From Lachnospiraceae bacterium (GTDB lineage Bacteria; Bacillota; Clostridia; Lachnospirales; Lachnospiraceae): a stretch of 64,000 nucleotides of DNA. The stretch is taken from contig CAJTCE010000001.1 in the NCBI GenBank assembly GCA_910574745.1, positions 365,237 through 429,236 on the forward strand, in the 5' to 3' direction. The notes beneath the pieces were generated by a model. It had not been told where the DNA came from. It did not search any database and saw only the letters and a list, made by a program, of their open reading frames with translations. The number at the start of each line of letters is the position of its first letter. Positions within the stretch are counted from its first letter, which is position 1. The position numbers and the translations under genes were made by a program. Below are positions 9,074-17,108 of the stretch, in pieces.

Positions 9074-9112
9074 AAAGGAGCTCCGACAGCTTTTCCGTCG
9101 GAACTCCTTTTT
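9074..9112. terminator. Bidirectional terminator between gntR and the frl-like operon
   Basis: AAAGGAGCTCCGAC (9074-9087) pairs with GTCGGAACTCCTTT (9097-9110) with one mismatch, followed by a T run on the plus strand. On the minus strand the stem is followed by TTTCTTTTC. It can end both convergent transcripts. Confidence 0.85.
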
Positions 9113-9124
9113 AAGTAAGGGCTT

Positions 9125-10132
9125 TTATTCTGTAAAGGAATCAATATTTTCATCCGTATACAGTTCTCCGTCAACAAATACGGTGTCAAATTTTGATCCA
9201 TCCAATGTTTTCTTCACATATCCCATAGCCTCTTTTGCAATGGTAACAGGCTTTAAGGAATATCCTACCGCCATACTGTCCGTATCTTTAATAGCCGTAG
9301 CCACTTCATCGGAGCAGTCGCCTCCCGTAATCTTAACATTGGCATATTTCTCGGGATAAGCCTGTACAACCGTCAGCGCTCCCAATGCACAGTCGGAGCA
9401 GGAAGATATAACAAAGTCTACATCCGGGTTTGCCGTCAGCGCATTTTCTACAGTGGTGGCAAATCCTTCCCTTCCGTGCATAGCGTCGTCTAACTGGGAA
9501 ATTACCTCAATATCAGGATACTCCTTGAACACATCCAATGCGCCGTTCTCCCTGTCGGTCATGGAAGACATGATCGGCGGAGAAGTGATCAGAAGTACTT
9601 TTCCCTTGCCATCCATCATTTTTACCACTTCTTCTGCCTGAAGCTTTCCACAGGTATAATGGTCGGATGTAATAAATACGGAGCATTCCGTTTCAATGGA
9701 GCTGTCTACTACGATTACCGGGATTCCTGCCGCCATTGCCTTATCTACCGAGCTTACAAAAGCCGCGGGGTCGGAAGGCCAGAGTATAATAGCATCCACT
9801 CCCATATTGATCAGATTCTCCATTTCGTCCGAGCCCTTTGAAACGTCCAGGTTATAGTTTACTTCATGGAGCTTATAGCCCTCCTCTGCAGCCTGTTCCT
9901 GGAAGCCCTTCTGAAGCTTTACCCCGAACTCCTCATAAAGGGTACAGTAAAGAATTCCTACTTCGATTTCATCTCCCGAAGCCGGAGTCGTTTGTTCTTC
10001 ATTTTCGCTGCCCTGGGCCTCTTCCTTTGGAGCATCACTTGCTTCCGGTGCAGGCGTTTCCTGCTTTCCGCAGCCTGCAAACGCCAAAATCATAATCCAA
10101 CACAATACGCTTACTATAAACTTCTTTTTCAT
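9125..10132 (-). CDS. Sugar ABC transporter substrate-binding lipoprotein (RbsB-like)
   Basis: 335 residues. A lipoprotein signal ends in a FAGC lipobox at about 18-21, followed by a Glu/Ala/Pro-rich linker to about residue 52. The mature domain starts IEVGILYCTLYEEFGVKLQKG and has the Peripla_BP_4 pattern, with MGVDAIILWPSDPAAF and AGIPVIVVDSSIE. It is the last gene of the minus-strand operon that runs from the SIS protein. By context its ligand is inferred to be a fructosamine such as fructoselysine. Confidence 0.85.
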   Translation of the reverse strand: MKKKFIVSVLCWIMILAFAGCGKQETPAPEASDAPKEEAQGSENEEQTTPASGDEIEVGILYCTLYEEFGVKLQKGFQEQAAEEGYKLHEVNYNLDVSKGSDEMENLINMGVDAIILWPSDPAAFVSSVDKAMAAGIPVIVVDSSIETECSVFITSDHYTCGKLQAEEVVKMMDGKGKVLLITSPPIMSSMTDRENGALDVFKEYPDIEVISQLDDAMHGREGFATTVENALTANPDVDFVISSCSDCALGALTVVQAYPEKYANVKITGGDCSDEVATAIKDTDSMAVGYSLKPVTIAKEAMGYVKKTLDGSKFDTVFVDGELYTDENIDSFTE

Positions 10133-10143
10133 TTGTCTACCTC

Positions 10144-11103
10144 CTATGATTGTAATTTTTTTCTATAAACATCGATTCCTACCGCAAGAATGATGATTAC
10201 ACCTTTGGCAACCATCTGCCAATAAGAGTCGAAGCCTACCATAACCATGCCGTTATTGATCACGCCAAGGATGATTGCTCCAAGAAACATACCTAAGACC
10301 GAACCTTCGCCGCCGTCTAAGCTGACTCCTCCGATAGCGGCCGCCGCAATAGCATCCATTTCATAGCTGTTTCCCATTGCCGGCTGGGCTGACTGTAATT
10401 TTGCAACCAGAAGAATTCCTCCGATAGCAGCTAAAAATCCGCTTATGGCAAAGGTCAGAATAACGGTCCACTTGACATTAATGCCGGAATATCTCGCCGC
10501 CACACTGTTACCCCCGGTAGCAAATATATTTCTTCCCGTTTCCGTGTAGTTCATAAAAATATAGCTGATAATATATACAATGATCATAACTACTACCGCT
10601 ATAGGCAGGATTCCCACATAGCCTTTTCCAAAATAAAGCAGTGAGTCCGGCAATCCACTGATAGGCATTCCCCCTGTTATAATGTAGACCAGGCCCCTGA
10701 AAACCTGAGTAGTTGCCATGGTAAGAATAAAGGCGGGAATTCCCGTAAATGCCACCCCGATACCGTTGAGCGTACCCAGAATCGTTCCGACGACAAGAGC
10801 CGCCATAACGCCTAAGACTACCGGCAGTCCCGATGACGTTATCATTGCCAAAACGGCGCCGCTCATACCCAAAATCGCACCTACGGACAAATCGTAAAAA
10901 TGATTGATGATCAAAATTCCCATACCAAGCCCTATAACGCCATAAATGGAGCTTTGTTTCAAAATCGCTATTAAATTATCCAGGGTAAAGAAATTTTTAT
11001 TTGCTATGGAAAAGCCTGCAAACATCAAGATTAAAATGATGATGAGACCATAATACTGGGAGGCATTTTTTATAAATGCCAATCGTTTGCTTTTCTCTTT
11101 CAT
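10144..11103 (-). CDS. Sugar ABC transporter permease (RbsC-type)
   Basis: 319 residues with about 8-10 membrane spans. It has the RbsC signatures DLSVGAILGMSGAVLA near 70-85 and the cytoplasmic coupling loop EMDAIAAAAIGGVSLDGGEGSVLG near 241-264, matching ribose permease closely. It is encoded 4 bp after the ATPase and 11 bp before the binding protein. In contrast to the first operon there is a single permease, which would act as a homodimer. Confidence 0.9.
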   Translation of the reverse strand: MKEKSKRLAFIKNASQYYGLIIILILMFAGFSIANKNFFTLDNLIAILKQSSIYGVIGLGMGILIINHFYDLSVGAILGMSGAVLAMITSSGLPVVLGVMAALVVGTILGTLNGIGVAFTGIPAFILTMATTQVFRGLVYIITGGMPISGLPDSLLYFGKGYVGILPIAVVVMIIVYIISYIFMNYTETGRNIFATGGNSVAARYSGINVKWTVILTFAISGFLAAIGGILLVAKLQSAQPAMGNSYEMDAIAAAAIGGVSLDGGEGSVLGMFLGAIILGVINNGMVMVGFDSYWQMVAKGVIIILAVGIDVYRKKLQS

Positions 11104-11107
11104 TCCC

Positions 11108-12592
11108 TTAATCCTCCTCTATTATTTTTGTCAGTATCGCCTTTTCGCTAAATTCCCTGCGGTCAAGGCTGCCGGTAATCTTTCCGTCCTTCATGGTATA
11201 TATGCCGTCGCACAAAGCAATCAATTCCGGCATCTCGGAGGACATTAATATAATGCTGATTCCACGCTCTACCAAGTCGCTGATAATACGGTAGATTTCG
11301 GCCTTTGCACCTACATCTATCCCTCTGGTAGGCTCATCTAAGATCATGATTTTAGGTTCTGTTGCCAGCCATTTGGCAAATACTACCTTCTGCTGATTTC
11401 CGCCGCTTAAATTGCTGACGAGCTGCCGCAGTCCGGAAGCTTTTATTTTCAGCCTCTCCATCATTTCCCGCCCCATTCCGGCTTCTCTCTTACGACCAAC
11501 AAACAGCACTTTTTTCAAAGCCTTCAGATTGGGAAGGGTAATATTTTCCCGAACGTTCATGGTATGGACAACGCCTTCTATTTTCCTGTCCTCAGGAACC
11601 AGTACCACCCCTTTGTTCATGGCGTCCCGTGGGCTTTTTGGATGATATTGTTCGTTTTCGAACATAATGCTGCCCGTAAACTTGTCCAGTCCGAAAAGCA
11701 CCTTGGCAACCTCTGTCCTTCCCGCTCCCACAAGACCTGCAAATCCGATAATCTCGCCCTTTCTTAGCTTAAAGGACACATCCTTTAAATATCCCGTGGA
11801 AATTTTCTCCGCCGACAGAATCTCATCTCCGATTTTCACTTCCTTTTTGTAGAACCAGTCTCCGATTTCCCGCCCGATCATAGTCTGGATCAGTTTATCG
11901 GAGGTATATTCCGACAAATAATTACTTTCTATGTACATACCGTCCCTAAAGATGGTTACCCTGTCGCAAAGCTCAAAAATTTCCGCCATACGATGGGAAA
12001 TATACAAAACCGTAATTCCCCTTTTCTTCATACTCTTAATCTGGTTAAAAAGAATCTCTGTTTCATCATTTGTCAGAGAAGATGTGGGTTCGTCAAAAAT
12101 GACAAACTTCGCATCGCTAGACAATGCTTTTAAAATCTCCACCATCTGTCTCTGAGCCGTGCCCAGCTTACATATTCCCGTATCCGGATCCAGATAGATC
12201 TCCGTATCCTCCATAAGCCTTAAAAGCTTCTCCCTCATTTTCTTTTTATCAATCCAGACCCCGCCCTTTTTCTCCATGCGGCCCAGATAAATATTTTCAA
12301 GAACACTCATATGGGGAGCCTGCATGGGTTCCTGGTAAACCGTGCTGATTCCCAAATCATGAATCTGCTTTGGAGACAATTTTAGGGTAGACTTCCCTTC
12401 AAAAATAATATCTCCCTTGGTAGGCTTTTCCACTCCCGAAAGACTTCTGATCAGGGTAGACTTGCCCGCTCCGTTTTCTCCCAGCAAAGCATGAATCATT
12501 CCTCGCTCAAAGCCCAGAGTAATATCTTTAAGCGCCTGGATTCCTCCGTAGTTTTTGGATATATCTTTTAACTGAATAATATAATCTGCCAT
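11108..12592 (-). CDS. Sugar ABC transporter ATP-binding protein (two ABC domains)
   Basis: 494 residues with two fused ABC domains. The N half has Walker A GENGAGKST (about 37-45) and Walker B ending VIFDEPTSSL; its signature region is the LGTAQRQMVEI form often seen in this family. The C half has GLVGAGRTEVAK, LSGGNQQKV and IMILDEPTRGIDVG. It energises uptake through the permease at 10144-11103. It is fifth of seven genes in the SIS-to-binding-protein operon. Confidence 0.9.
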   Translation of the reverse strand: MADYIIQLKDISKNYGGIQALKDITLGFERGMIHALLGENGAGKSTLIRSLSGVEKPTKGDIIFEGKSTLKLSPKQIHDLGISTVYQEPMQAPHMSVLENIYLGRMEKKGGVWIDKKKMREKLLRLMEDTEIYLDPDTGICKLGTAQRQMVEILKALSSDAKFVIFDEPTSSLTNDETEILFNQIKSMKKRGITVLYISHRMAEIFELCDRVTIFRDGMYIESNYLSEYTSDKLIQTMIGREIGDWFYKKEVKIGDEILSAEKISTGYLKDVSFKLRKGEIIGFAGLVGAGRTEVAKVLFGLDKFTGSIMFENEQYHPKSPRDAMNKGVVLVPEDRKIEGVVHTMNVRENITLPNLKALKKVLFVGRKREAGMGREMMERLKIKASGLRQLVSNLSGGNQQKVVFAKWLATEPKIMILDEPTRGIDVGAKAEIYRIISDLVERGISIILMSSEMPELIALCDGIYTMKDGKITGSLDRREFSEKAILTKIIEED

Positions 12593-12609
12593 TCCATCAC
12601 CTCTTTTGC

Positions 12610-13527
12610 TTATGGCACCTTTCTGTAAGCAATGCCTTCCCCGAAAGCGCCCTTATTCATGCAATTGGAAGCCGCATAGACCGCTGCCTGGGACAGGCTG
12701 TAGCGAATCAGATTTTCTTTATAGGACCGGATATCCGGACATTTTTGTCCTGTCCCTTCAATATTGTTAAGAGCTTCCTCTGTCTGCTTCATTCCATAAC
12801 AATAGCTTTCCAGAAATTTTGAAATGAAGGAATCCCCCGCTCCCATTGTGTCCACAGGTTCTACCCTGTATGCCTCCTGTTCGTAAAATTCCCGTCCGTC
12901 ATATAAAACAGAGCCCTTCGCCCCTAATGTCATAACAGCCATTTTTGCTCCGTCCAAAACAATCTTTTTTAAGATTGCCTTAACGTCTCCCTCTCTGTCC
13001 AAAGGGCAGGATAAGAACACAATATCCACATAGGGCGCTTTATTCGGAAAATCTTCTTCCTTCCATTCCTCCGTGTAATCATAAGAGATAAAGTACCCGG
13101 CTCTTTTCAGTTGTTCAAGGGTTCCCGGTTCCAAAAAGCTATAATAGCAGGAATGAATCACGTCCGGAGCGAACTGCCGGATATATTCCATATCCTCCTC
13201 TAAAAGACAGACGGGATGGGCTTCATGAAGCTCGGGATGATATTCTCCGAATACCCGGTCTCCATCCTTAAGAGTTATGATGGCATTAGCCGTGGGAAAG
13301 TCCGAAAATCTTTTTACACGGTCCACAGCCACGCCTTCCTTTTTTATGGAATCTATCTGAAGGTCTCCCATATAATCATTTCCCACAACGCCTATATATC
13401 CCGTTTTGCATCCGTTCCTGCTCATATAAACCGAAACGTTGATGCAGTTTCCGCCCGGATATACGATTTCCTGTTCTTCATAAATATCTACATTGTTATC
13501 GCCGATGCATAAGGCTTTAAGTATCAT
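12610..13527 (-). CDS. PfkB-family sugar kinase, FrlD-like (fructoselysine 6-kinase candidate)
   Basis: 305 residues. The start GDNNVDIYEEQEIVYPGGN matches the FrlD pattern GDNCVDIYP..FSGGN, and VFGEYHPEL corresponds to the VFGDYTEG of E. coli FrlD. The anionic-hole and catalytic-base motif DTMGAGDSFISKFLESY is intact near 226-242, with D232 as the expected base. The C-terminal part carries an extra segment of about 25 residues (IEGTGQKCPDIRSYKEN). The neighbours (epimerase-like, SIS and ABC genes) favour phosphorylation of a fructosamine at the 6-OH rather than a free sugar; this remains inference. The ATG follows GGAGGCAGT. Confidence 0.75.
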   Translation of the reverse strand: MILKALCIGDNNVDIYEEQEIVYPGGNCINVSVYMSRNGCKTGYIGVVGNDYMGDLQIDSIKKEGVAVDRVKRFSDFPTANAIITLKDGDRVFGEYHPELHEAHPVCLLEEDMEYIRQFAPDVIHSCYYSFLEPGTLEQLKRAGYFISYDYTEEWKEEDFPNKAPYVDIVFLSCPLDREGDVKAILKKIVLDGAKMAVMTLGAKGSVLYDGREFYEQEAYRVEPVDTMGAGDSFISKFLESYCYGMKQTEEALNNIEGTGQKCPDIRSYKENLIRYSLSQAAVYAASNCMNKGAFGEGIAYRKVP

Positions 13528-13536
13528 ACTGCCTCC

Positions 13537-14370
13537 TTACTCTGCTTTGTGCTCCTTTAAGTAGTTTCCAAAATATTCTATGATCTCTTCCATGGCTTCA
13601 TCAGCTGCCATCGCATAGCGGGTTCCCCATAACTCCGGGGAAACAAATCTGCTATAGCCCTTTTTATCCAGTATTTCAAAGTATTTCATCAACGGAATTT
13701 CTCCGTGGCCCGGAATCAGACAGAAGGCGTCCGGCGCAGCGTCATTCATATGCACATGATATAAATCTTCCTTCAGCACATCCACAGCCTCTTCAAAATC
13801 TTCCTTTCCGTTATAAATCTGGTTAAAGTCAAGCATGCCTTTTAAAACCGGCATTTGCAGCTCATCTAACATTCTCCGTATATCGAAGGCATTTGCAACC
13901 GTACAGACAGGATCCGCTTCTAAAATAATGGTCATACCCAGGGTTTCCGCTTTTTTACACACCCTGTAAATTCCTTCCGCCGCCCATTTCCACGCTTCCT
14001 TCTTATCATCCTCGATCAACGAAAGACCTGCCATCATTTGCATAATGGGAGAGCCTACGGCATAGGAAAGCTCTAATGCCTTTTCATAATATTTCAAGGA
14101 ACGTTCCCTCATAACCGGCTCTGAAATGGAACAGCTGATAGGGTATGCGCATTGCTCCGAAGTAAAGCATTCCACCTGTATTCCGGCCGCATCAAGCATT
14201 CTTTTTACAGACCGGGCCTGCCCTATGGTATAATCGTCCACATACATATGAGGAGAAGCGCCGTAAAATTCAATATGTCCAATTCCCATTCTTTTCATGG
14301 AATCTATAAAATAAGACAGCGGATGCTTTGTATAATGATAATTGGAGCCTAATAATTGTTCTTTTCTCAT
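13537..14370 (-). CDS. TIM-barrel epimerase/isomerase, FrlC-like (paralogue 2)
   Basis: 277 residues of the xylose-isomerase-like (AP endonuclease 2) fold. Family residues are visible: IEFYGASPHMYVDDY near 34-48, ILEADPVCTV near 149-158, MLDFNQIY, DLYHVHMNDAAPDAFCLIPGHGEIP (divided here: HVHMND, then IPGHG) and SPELWG. E. coli FrlC, which interconverts psicoselysine and fructoselysine, shows the same ordered pattern (IEIWGGRPHAF, LRHLHIVD, YIPGEGKMP). It overlaps the upstream paralogue by 4 bp (ATGA). The two copies share a nearly identical N-terminal pattern and may act on different epimers. Confidence 0.7.
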   Translation of the reverse strand: MRKEQLLGSNYHYTKHPLSYFIDSMKRMGIGHIEFYGASPHMYVDDYTIGQARSVKRMLDAAGIQVECFTSEQCAYPISCSISEPVMRERSLKYYEKALELSYAVGSPIMQMMAGLSLIEDDKKEAWKWAAEGIYRVCKKAETLGMTIILEADPVCTVANAFDIRRMLDELQMPVLKGMLDFNQIYNGKEDFEEAVDVLKEDLYHVHMNDAAPDAFCLIPGHGEIPLMKYFEILDKKGYSRFVSPELWGTRYAMAADEAMEEIIEYFGNYLKEHKAE

Positions 14371-15200
14371 ACCGTCCCCTCCTTACACAAAGACCAGACA
14401 AATTGAAAGCTGTCCTTCATGGCTTCCTCCGCCATATCCACATACTGCCATCCCCAAAGCTCCGGCGTAAGACGACCTTTATATCCGTACTTGTCCAGAA
14501 TACCGGCATATTCCTTTAACGGAATGGTTCCTGTCCCCGGAATTGTGCAGTAAGCGTCCGGTTTTTTACCATCAATAAAATGCACATGTCTTAAATCCTC
14601 TCCAAGAGCCTTTACCGATTCCTCAAAATCATCTCCCGAAAAGTAAATGGTATTTGTATCCAGCAGGCCGGAAAAAGCGGGACTGTTTATTTCCTTAAGC
14701 ATTCTGCATGCATCAGCCGTATTTTTTACCGTACAGGTAAAATCCGCCTCCAAAAGAATGGTAATTCCCAGCTTTTCCGCCTGTTTAACGATTCTGTAAA
14801 ATCCGTCTGCCGCCCGTTTCCAGTTTTCCTCTTCCTTGCTGCCGATAAGACCTCCTCCCGATATCATCTGCATATAAGGAACCTCTAAAACGGCTGCGGC
14901 TGCTAAAGCTTTTTCATAATATTGCAGGGAGCGTTCCCTTACAACCTCATCTTCTATGGCCATGCTGATGGGATAATTGCATTGCTCGGGTGTAAAGCAT
15001 TCTACGGTCATACCCGCATCCTGTATCTGCCGTTTTAATTCGTATACCCTGCCTATCGTGTAGTCATAAAGATACAGATGCGGCGCCGCCCCGTACAATT
15101 CAATATGTGAAATTCCCAACCTCTTCATCGATTCCAGAAAATAAGAAAAACAATGCTTTGTATATTGATAGTTGCCCCCAAGAAATTGTTCCTTTACCAA
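14367..15200 (-). CDS. TIM-barrel epimerase/isomerase, FrlC-like (paralogue 1, TTG start)
   Basis: About 277 residues and clearly paralogous to the next gene: IELYGAAPHLYLYDYTIG, LLEADFTCTV, HVHFIDG, IPGTGTIPL and TPELWGWQY recur in the same order. I choose the TTG at 15200 because GGGAGGTG (15206-15213) stands 5 bases upstream and the resulting VKEQFLGGNYQYTKH aligns residue for residue with RKEQLLGSNYHYTKH of the paralogue. The ATG at 15221 has no ribosome binding site and would add seven unmatched residues. Likely role is sugar-amine epimerisation within the frl-like pathway. Confidence 0.72.
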   Translation of the reverse strand: MVKEQFLGGNYQYTKHCFSYFLESMKRLGISHIELYGAAPHLYLYDYTIGRVYELKRQIQDAGMTVECFTPEQCNYPISMAIEDEVVRERSLQYYEKALAAAAVLEVPYMQMISGGGLIGSKEEENWKRAADGFYRIVKQAEKLGITILLEADFTCTVKNTADACRMLKEINSPAFSGLLDTNTIYFSGDDFEESVKALGEDLRHVHFIDGKKPDAYCTIPGTGTIPLKEYAGILDKYGYKGRLTPELWGWQYVDMAEEAMKDSFQFVWSLCKEGTV

Positions 15201-15239
15201 ATTTGCACCTCCCAATAACATTACAATAAGTTTCCGGCA

Positions 15240-16244
15240 TTAATACTCCACTTTATACATATATCTGCGCATAAGCAGAGGATGCTTTTTCGCCTTTGCC
15301 AGCCCCTCGGAATATTCTAAGGCTAACGCCCAATGCAGAATGGGATTGAAATATTCAACGACCTCGTCCTCAATGGTATTGATCCCAAATTCCTTGCTGT
15401 CCACAATGATGATCTTTTTTGCATAGCCGCGTAAAAATTTAAGGGCTCTCTCATCAAGGGGTCTTGTCTTTCCTTCGCTCATAAAGATCATAAAGGGAGT
15501 CTGGGTATCTGTGATCTCAAAGGGGCCATGGAAATATTCTCCTGTATGTATAGAGCTTGAATGTACCCATTCCATTTCCATAAACATACAGATTGCCTGC
15601 ATATAGGCCACTCTTGCCGAAGCGCCGCTGCCCATGGTATAAATAATCGGCTCGTCCTTATATTTTTCTCCGAATTTTATGGCGCTGGTCTTTACCTGCT
15701 CTATAGCTTTCGCACAAATTCCGGAAATCTTGGAAAGGCCGTCCACCATTTTATCGTAATGCTCATATCCTTCCGTCTGGTTTAAAAGCTCTACTGCCAA
15801 TGCGAGGATCTTAATCTGATTCTGCTCATCCACCGGATAGCCGATATCGATCCGGTAAATAACCGTATAATCTGCCGCCTCCTCTAAAGGCACATCATGC
15901 ATGGAACAAAGAGCTATGACCGTCGCCCCTGCCGCTTTTGCCTTTTTTGCCGCTTCCACGGTTTCTTTTGTTCCTCCTGCCAAGGACATTGCAAAAACTA
16001 CGGTATTTTCCCCAAGAGCCTTTGGAGTGGCATGAACAAATTCATTGCCGGAAACAGAATGTACCGGAAGGTCGGCTGCTTCATTCCTCAAAAAATATTC
16101 CATTGGATAGAAGCTGGCATAAGAGCCGCCGCAGGCTAAGCAATAAACATTTTTTACGCCGCCTTTTTCATTTTTTTCTGCGACAACCTTTGCAATAATG
16201 TCTTTGATCTCCTCAAGAGTTGTAACATCTGCTAACTTACTCAT
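15240..16244 (-). CDS. SIS-domain deglycase, FrlB-like (fructoselysine-6-phosphate deglycase candidate)
   Basis: 334 residues with two SIS (sugar isomerase) modules related to GlmS. FrlB-like landmarks are NVYCLACGGSYASFYPMEY near 33-51, SVSGNEFVHATP near 83-94, MSLAGGTKETVEAAK near 110-124, TGEYFHGPFEI near 233-243 (matching SGEFRHGPLEI of E. coli FrlB) and the C-terminal RRYMYKVEY against RRYYGGLVEY. FrlB splits fructoselysine-6-P into glucose-6-P and lysine. It is the first gene of the operon, after a strong AAAGGAGG site. A different amine (another amino acid or a dipeptide) remains possible. Confidence 0.75.
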   Translation of the reverse strand: MSKLADVTTLEEIKDIIAKVVAEKNEKGGVKNVYCLACGGSYASFYPMEYFLRNEAADLPVHSVSGNEFVHATPKALGENTVVFAMSLAGGTKETVEAAKKAKAAGATVIALCSMHDVPLEEAADYTVIYRIDIGYPVDEQNQIKILALAVELLNQTEGYEHYDKMVDGLSKISGICAKAIEQVKTSAIKFGEKYKDEPIIYTMGSGASARVAYMQAICMFMEMEWVHSSSIHTGEYFHGPFEITDTQTPFMIFMSEGKTRPLDERALKFLRGYAKKIIIVDSKEFGINTIEDEVVEYFNPILHWALALEYSEGLAKAKKHPLLMRRYMYKVEY

Positions 16245-16307
16245 ATTTTTCCTCCTTTAAACTGCTCCTATACATATTGTTTGAATGCATTCATTTTGAT
16301 TCGTTAC

Positions 16308-16342
16308 ATACGTATTATATCGTATTATAAAACAGCTTGCAA
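16308..16342 (-). promoter_or_regulatory. frl-like operon promoter with ATACGTAT operator
   Basis: On the minus strand TTGCAA (16342-16337) and TATAAT (16319-16314) are separated by 17 bases, a near-consensus promoter. ATACGTAT (16315-16308) overlaps the downstream edge of the -10 box, so a bound GntR would block RNA polymerase. The same 9-mer AATACGTAT lies in the gntR promoter at 8211. Confidence 0.75.
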
Positions 16343-16404
16343 GATTTACTTTTGTACTTTCATAAGTTTGTAGATTTTTCACAATTTCATTTGTGGAAAT
16401 TAAC

Positions 16405-16438
16405 CAAAAAAGCCGTCCCTGTTTTCACGGTAACGGCT
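16405..16438 (-). terminator. Intrinsic terminator after the helical-bundle gene
   Basis: Read on the minus strand, AGCCGT (plus TACC) pairs with GGG/ACGGCT around an A-rich loop, followed by TTTTTT. It ends transcription from the gene at 16475-16903 before the frl-like promoter. Confidence 0.7.
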
Positions 16439-16474
16439 TATCCGGGCATATCAATTCTATCTGGTTTTGAAATA

Positions 16475-16903
16475 CTATAAAAACTGCTTCAAATCGCACA
16501 TGAAGTCCTCTTCCGCCTTGATCAGACTTTTGGCCAGACCGATGCTTTCCTTTGACGCCTGCTTATATTTGTTAATGCTCTCCGCTATGGACTGGATGCC
16601 GGTATTGCAGCCGTTCATCATGATTTTTGCCACCTGGTTATCATCATCCTTTACAAACATCTTGACTCCGGCAGTCATTCTTGCCATAGCAGCCGCCATG
16701 GCTCCCGGTTCCTTTCCTGCCGCTCCACTCTGTCTCAGCATACCGTCTGCCTGCTTCTGCAGCTCCATATGCTTGTACTTATAATGGTCAATGACGCGGG
16801 AAAGCTTTCCATCCATACTGTAACTGCTTATCCGGTTCATACTGTCAATCGCCATTTTGCAGCCGGAATCCACTTCTCCTAAAAGACTGATCGTATCGCT
16901 CAT
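16475..16903 (-). CDS. Unknown alpha-helical protein, possibly ferritin-like bundle (DUF2383-like)
   Basis: 142 residues from the ATG at 16903, chosen because GGAAGAGGAAG stands a few bases ahead; a longer reading from 16936 starts in that purine-rich stretch. The protein is almost entirely helical, with heptad-like stretches and no membrane segment or signal. It resembles small four-helix-bundle proteins of the DUF2383/ferritin-like kind (segments LLGEVDSGCKMAIDSMNR and NGCNTGIQSIAESINKYKQA), but I see no clear pair of ExxH metal motifs. It stands alone with its own terminator. Function unknown. Confidence 0.55.
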   Translation of the reverse strand: MSDTISLLGEVDSGCKMAIDSMNRISSYSMDGKLSRVIDHYKYKHMELQKQADGMLRQSGAAGKEPGAMAAAMARMTAGVKMFVKDDDNQVAKIMMNGCNTGIQSIAESINKYKQASKESIGLAKSLIKAEEDFMCDLKQFL

Positions 16904-16984
16904 TTTTTCTTCCTCTTCCTTTTTATGATCCGGCAATTTTAAAACCTTCCTACCGGCCTTCTTTGATTCTTAAAATTAGTATGG

Positions 16985-17009
16985 AAAAAGGGAGTAAAAT
17001 TATACTCCC
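16985..17009 (-). terminator. Intrinsic terminator after the FIST-EAL gene
   Basis: On the minus strand GGGAGTA, a 6-base loop and TACTCCC are followed directly by TTTTT. This is a textbook terminator about 100 bp beyond the stop at 17109. Confidence 0.88.
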
Positions 17010-17108
17010 TGCAATCATTCTTTCATTTTCATATTTTTCCCCGCACACTTGTGCTTTTCATTCCATCCCCCGTTTTCATACATTTTGTCCAGTTGTTTTT
17101 CTCTAAGT

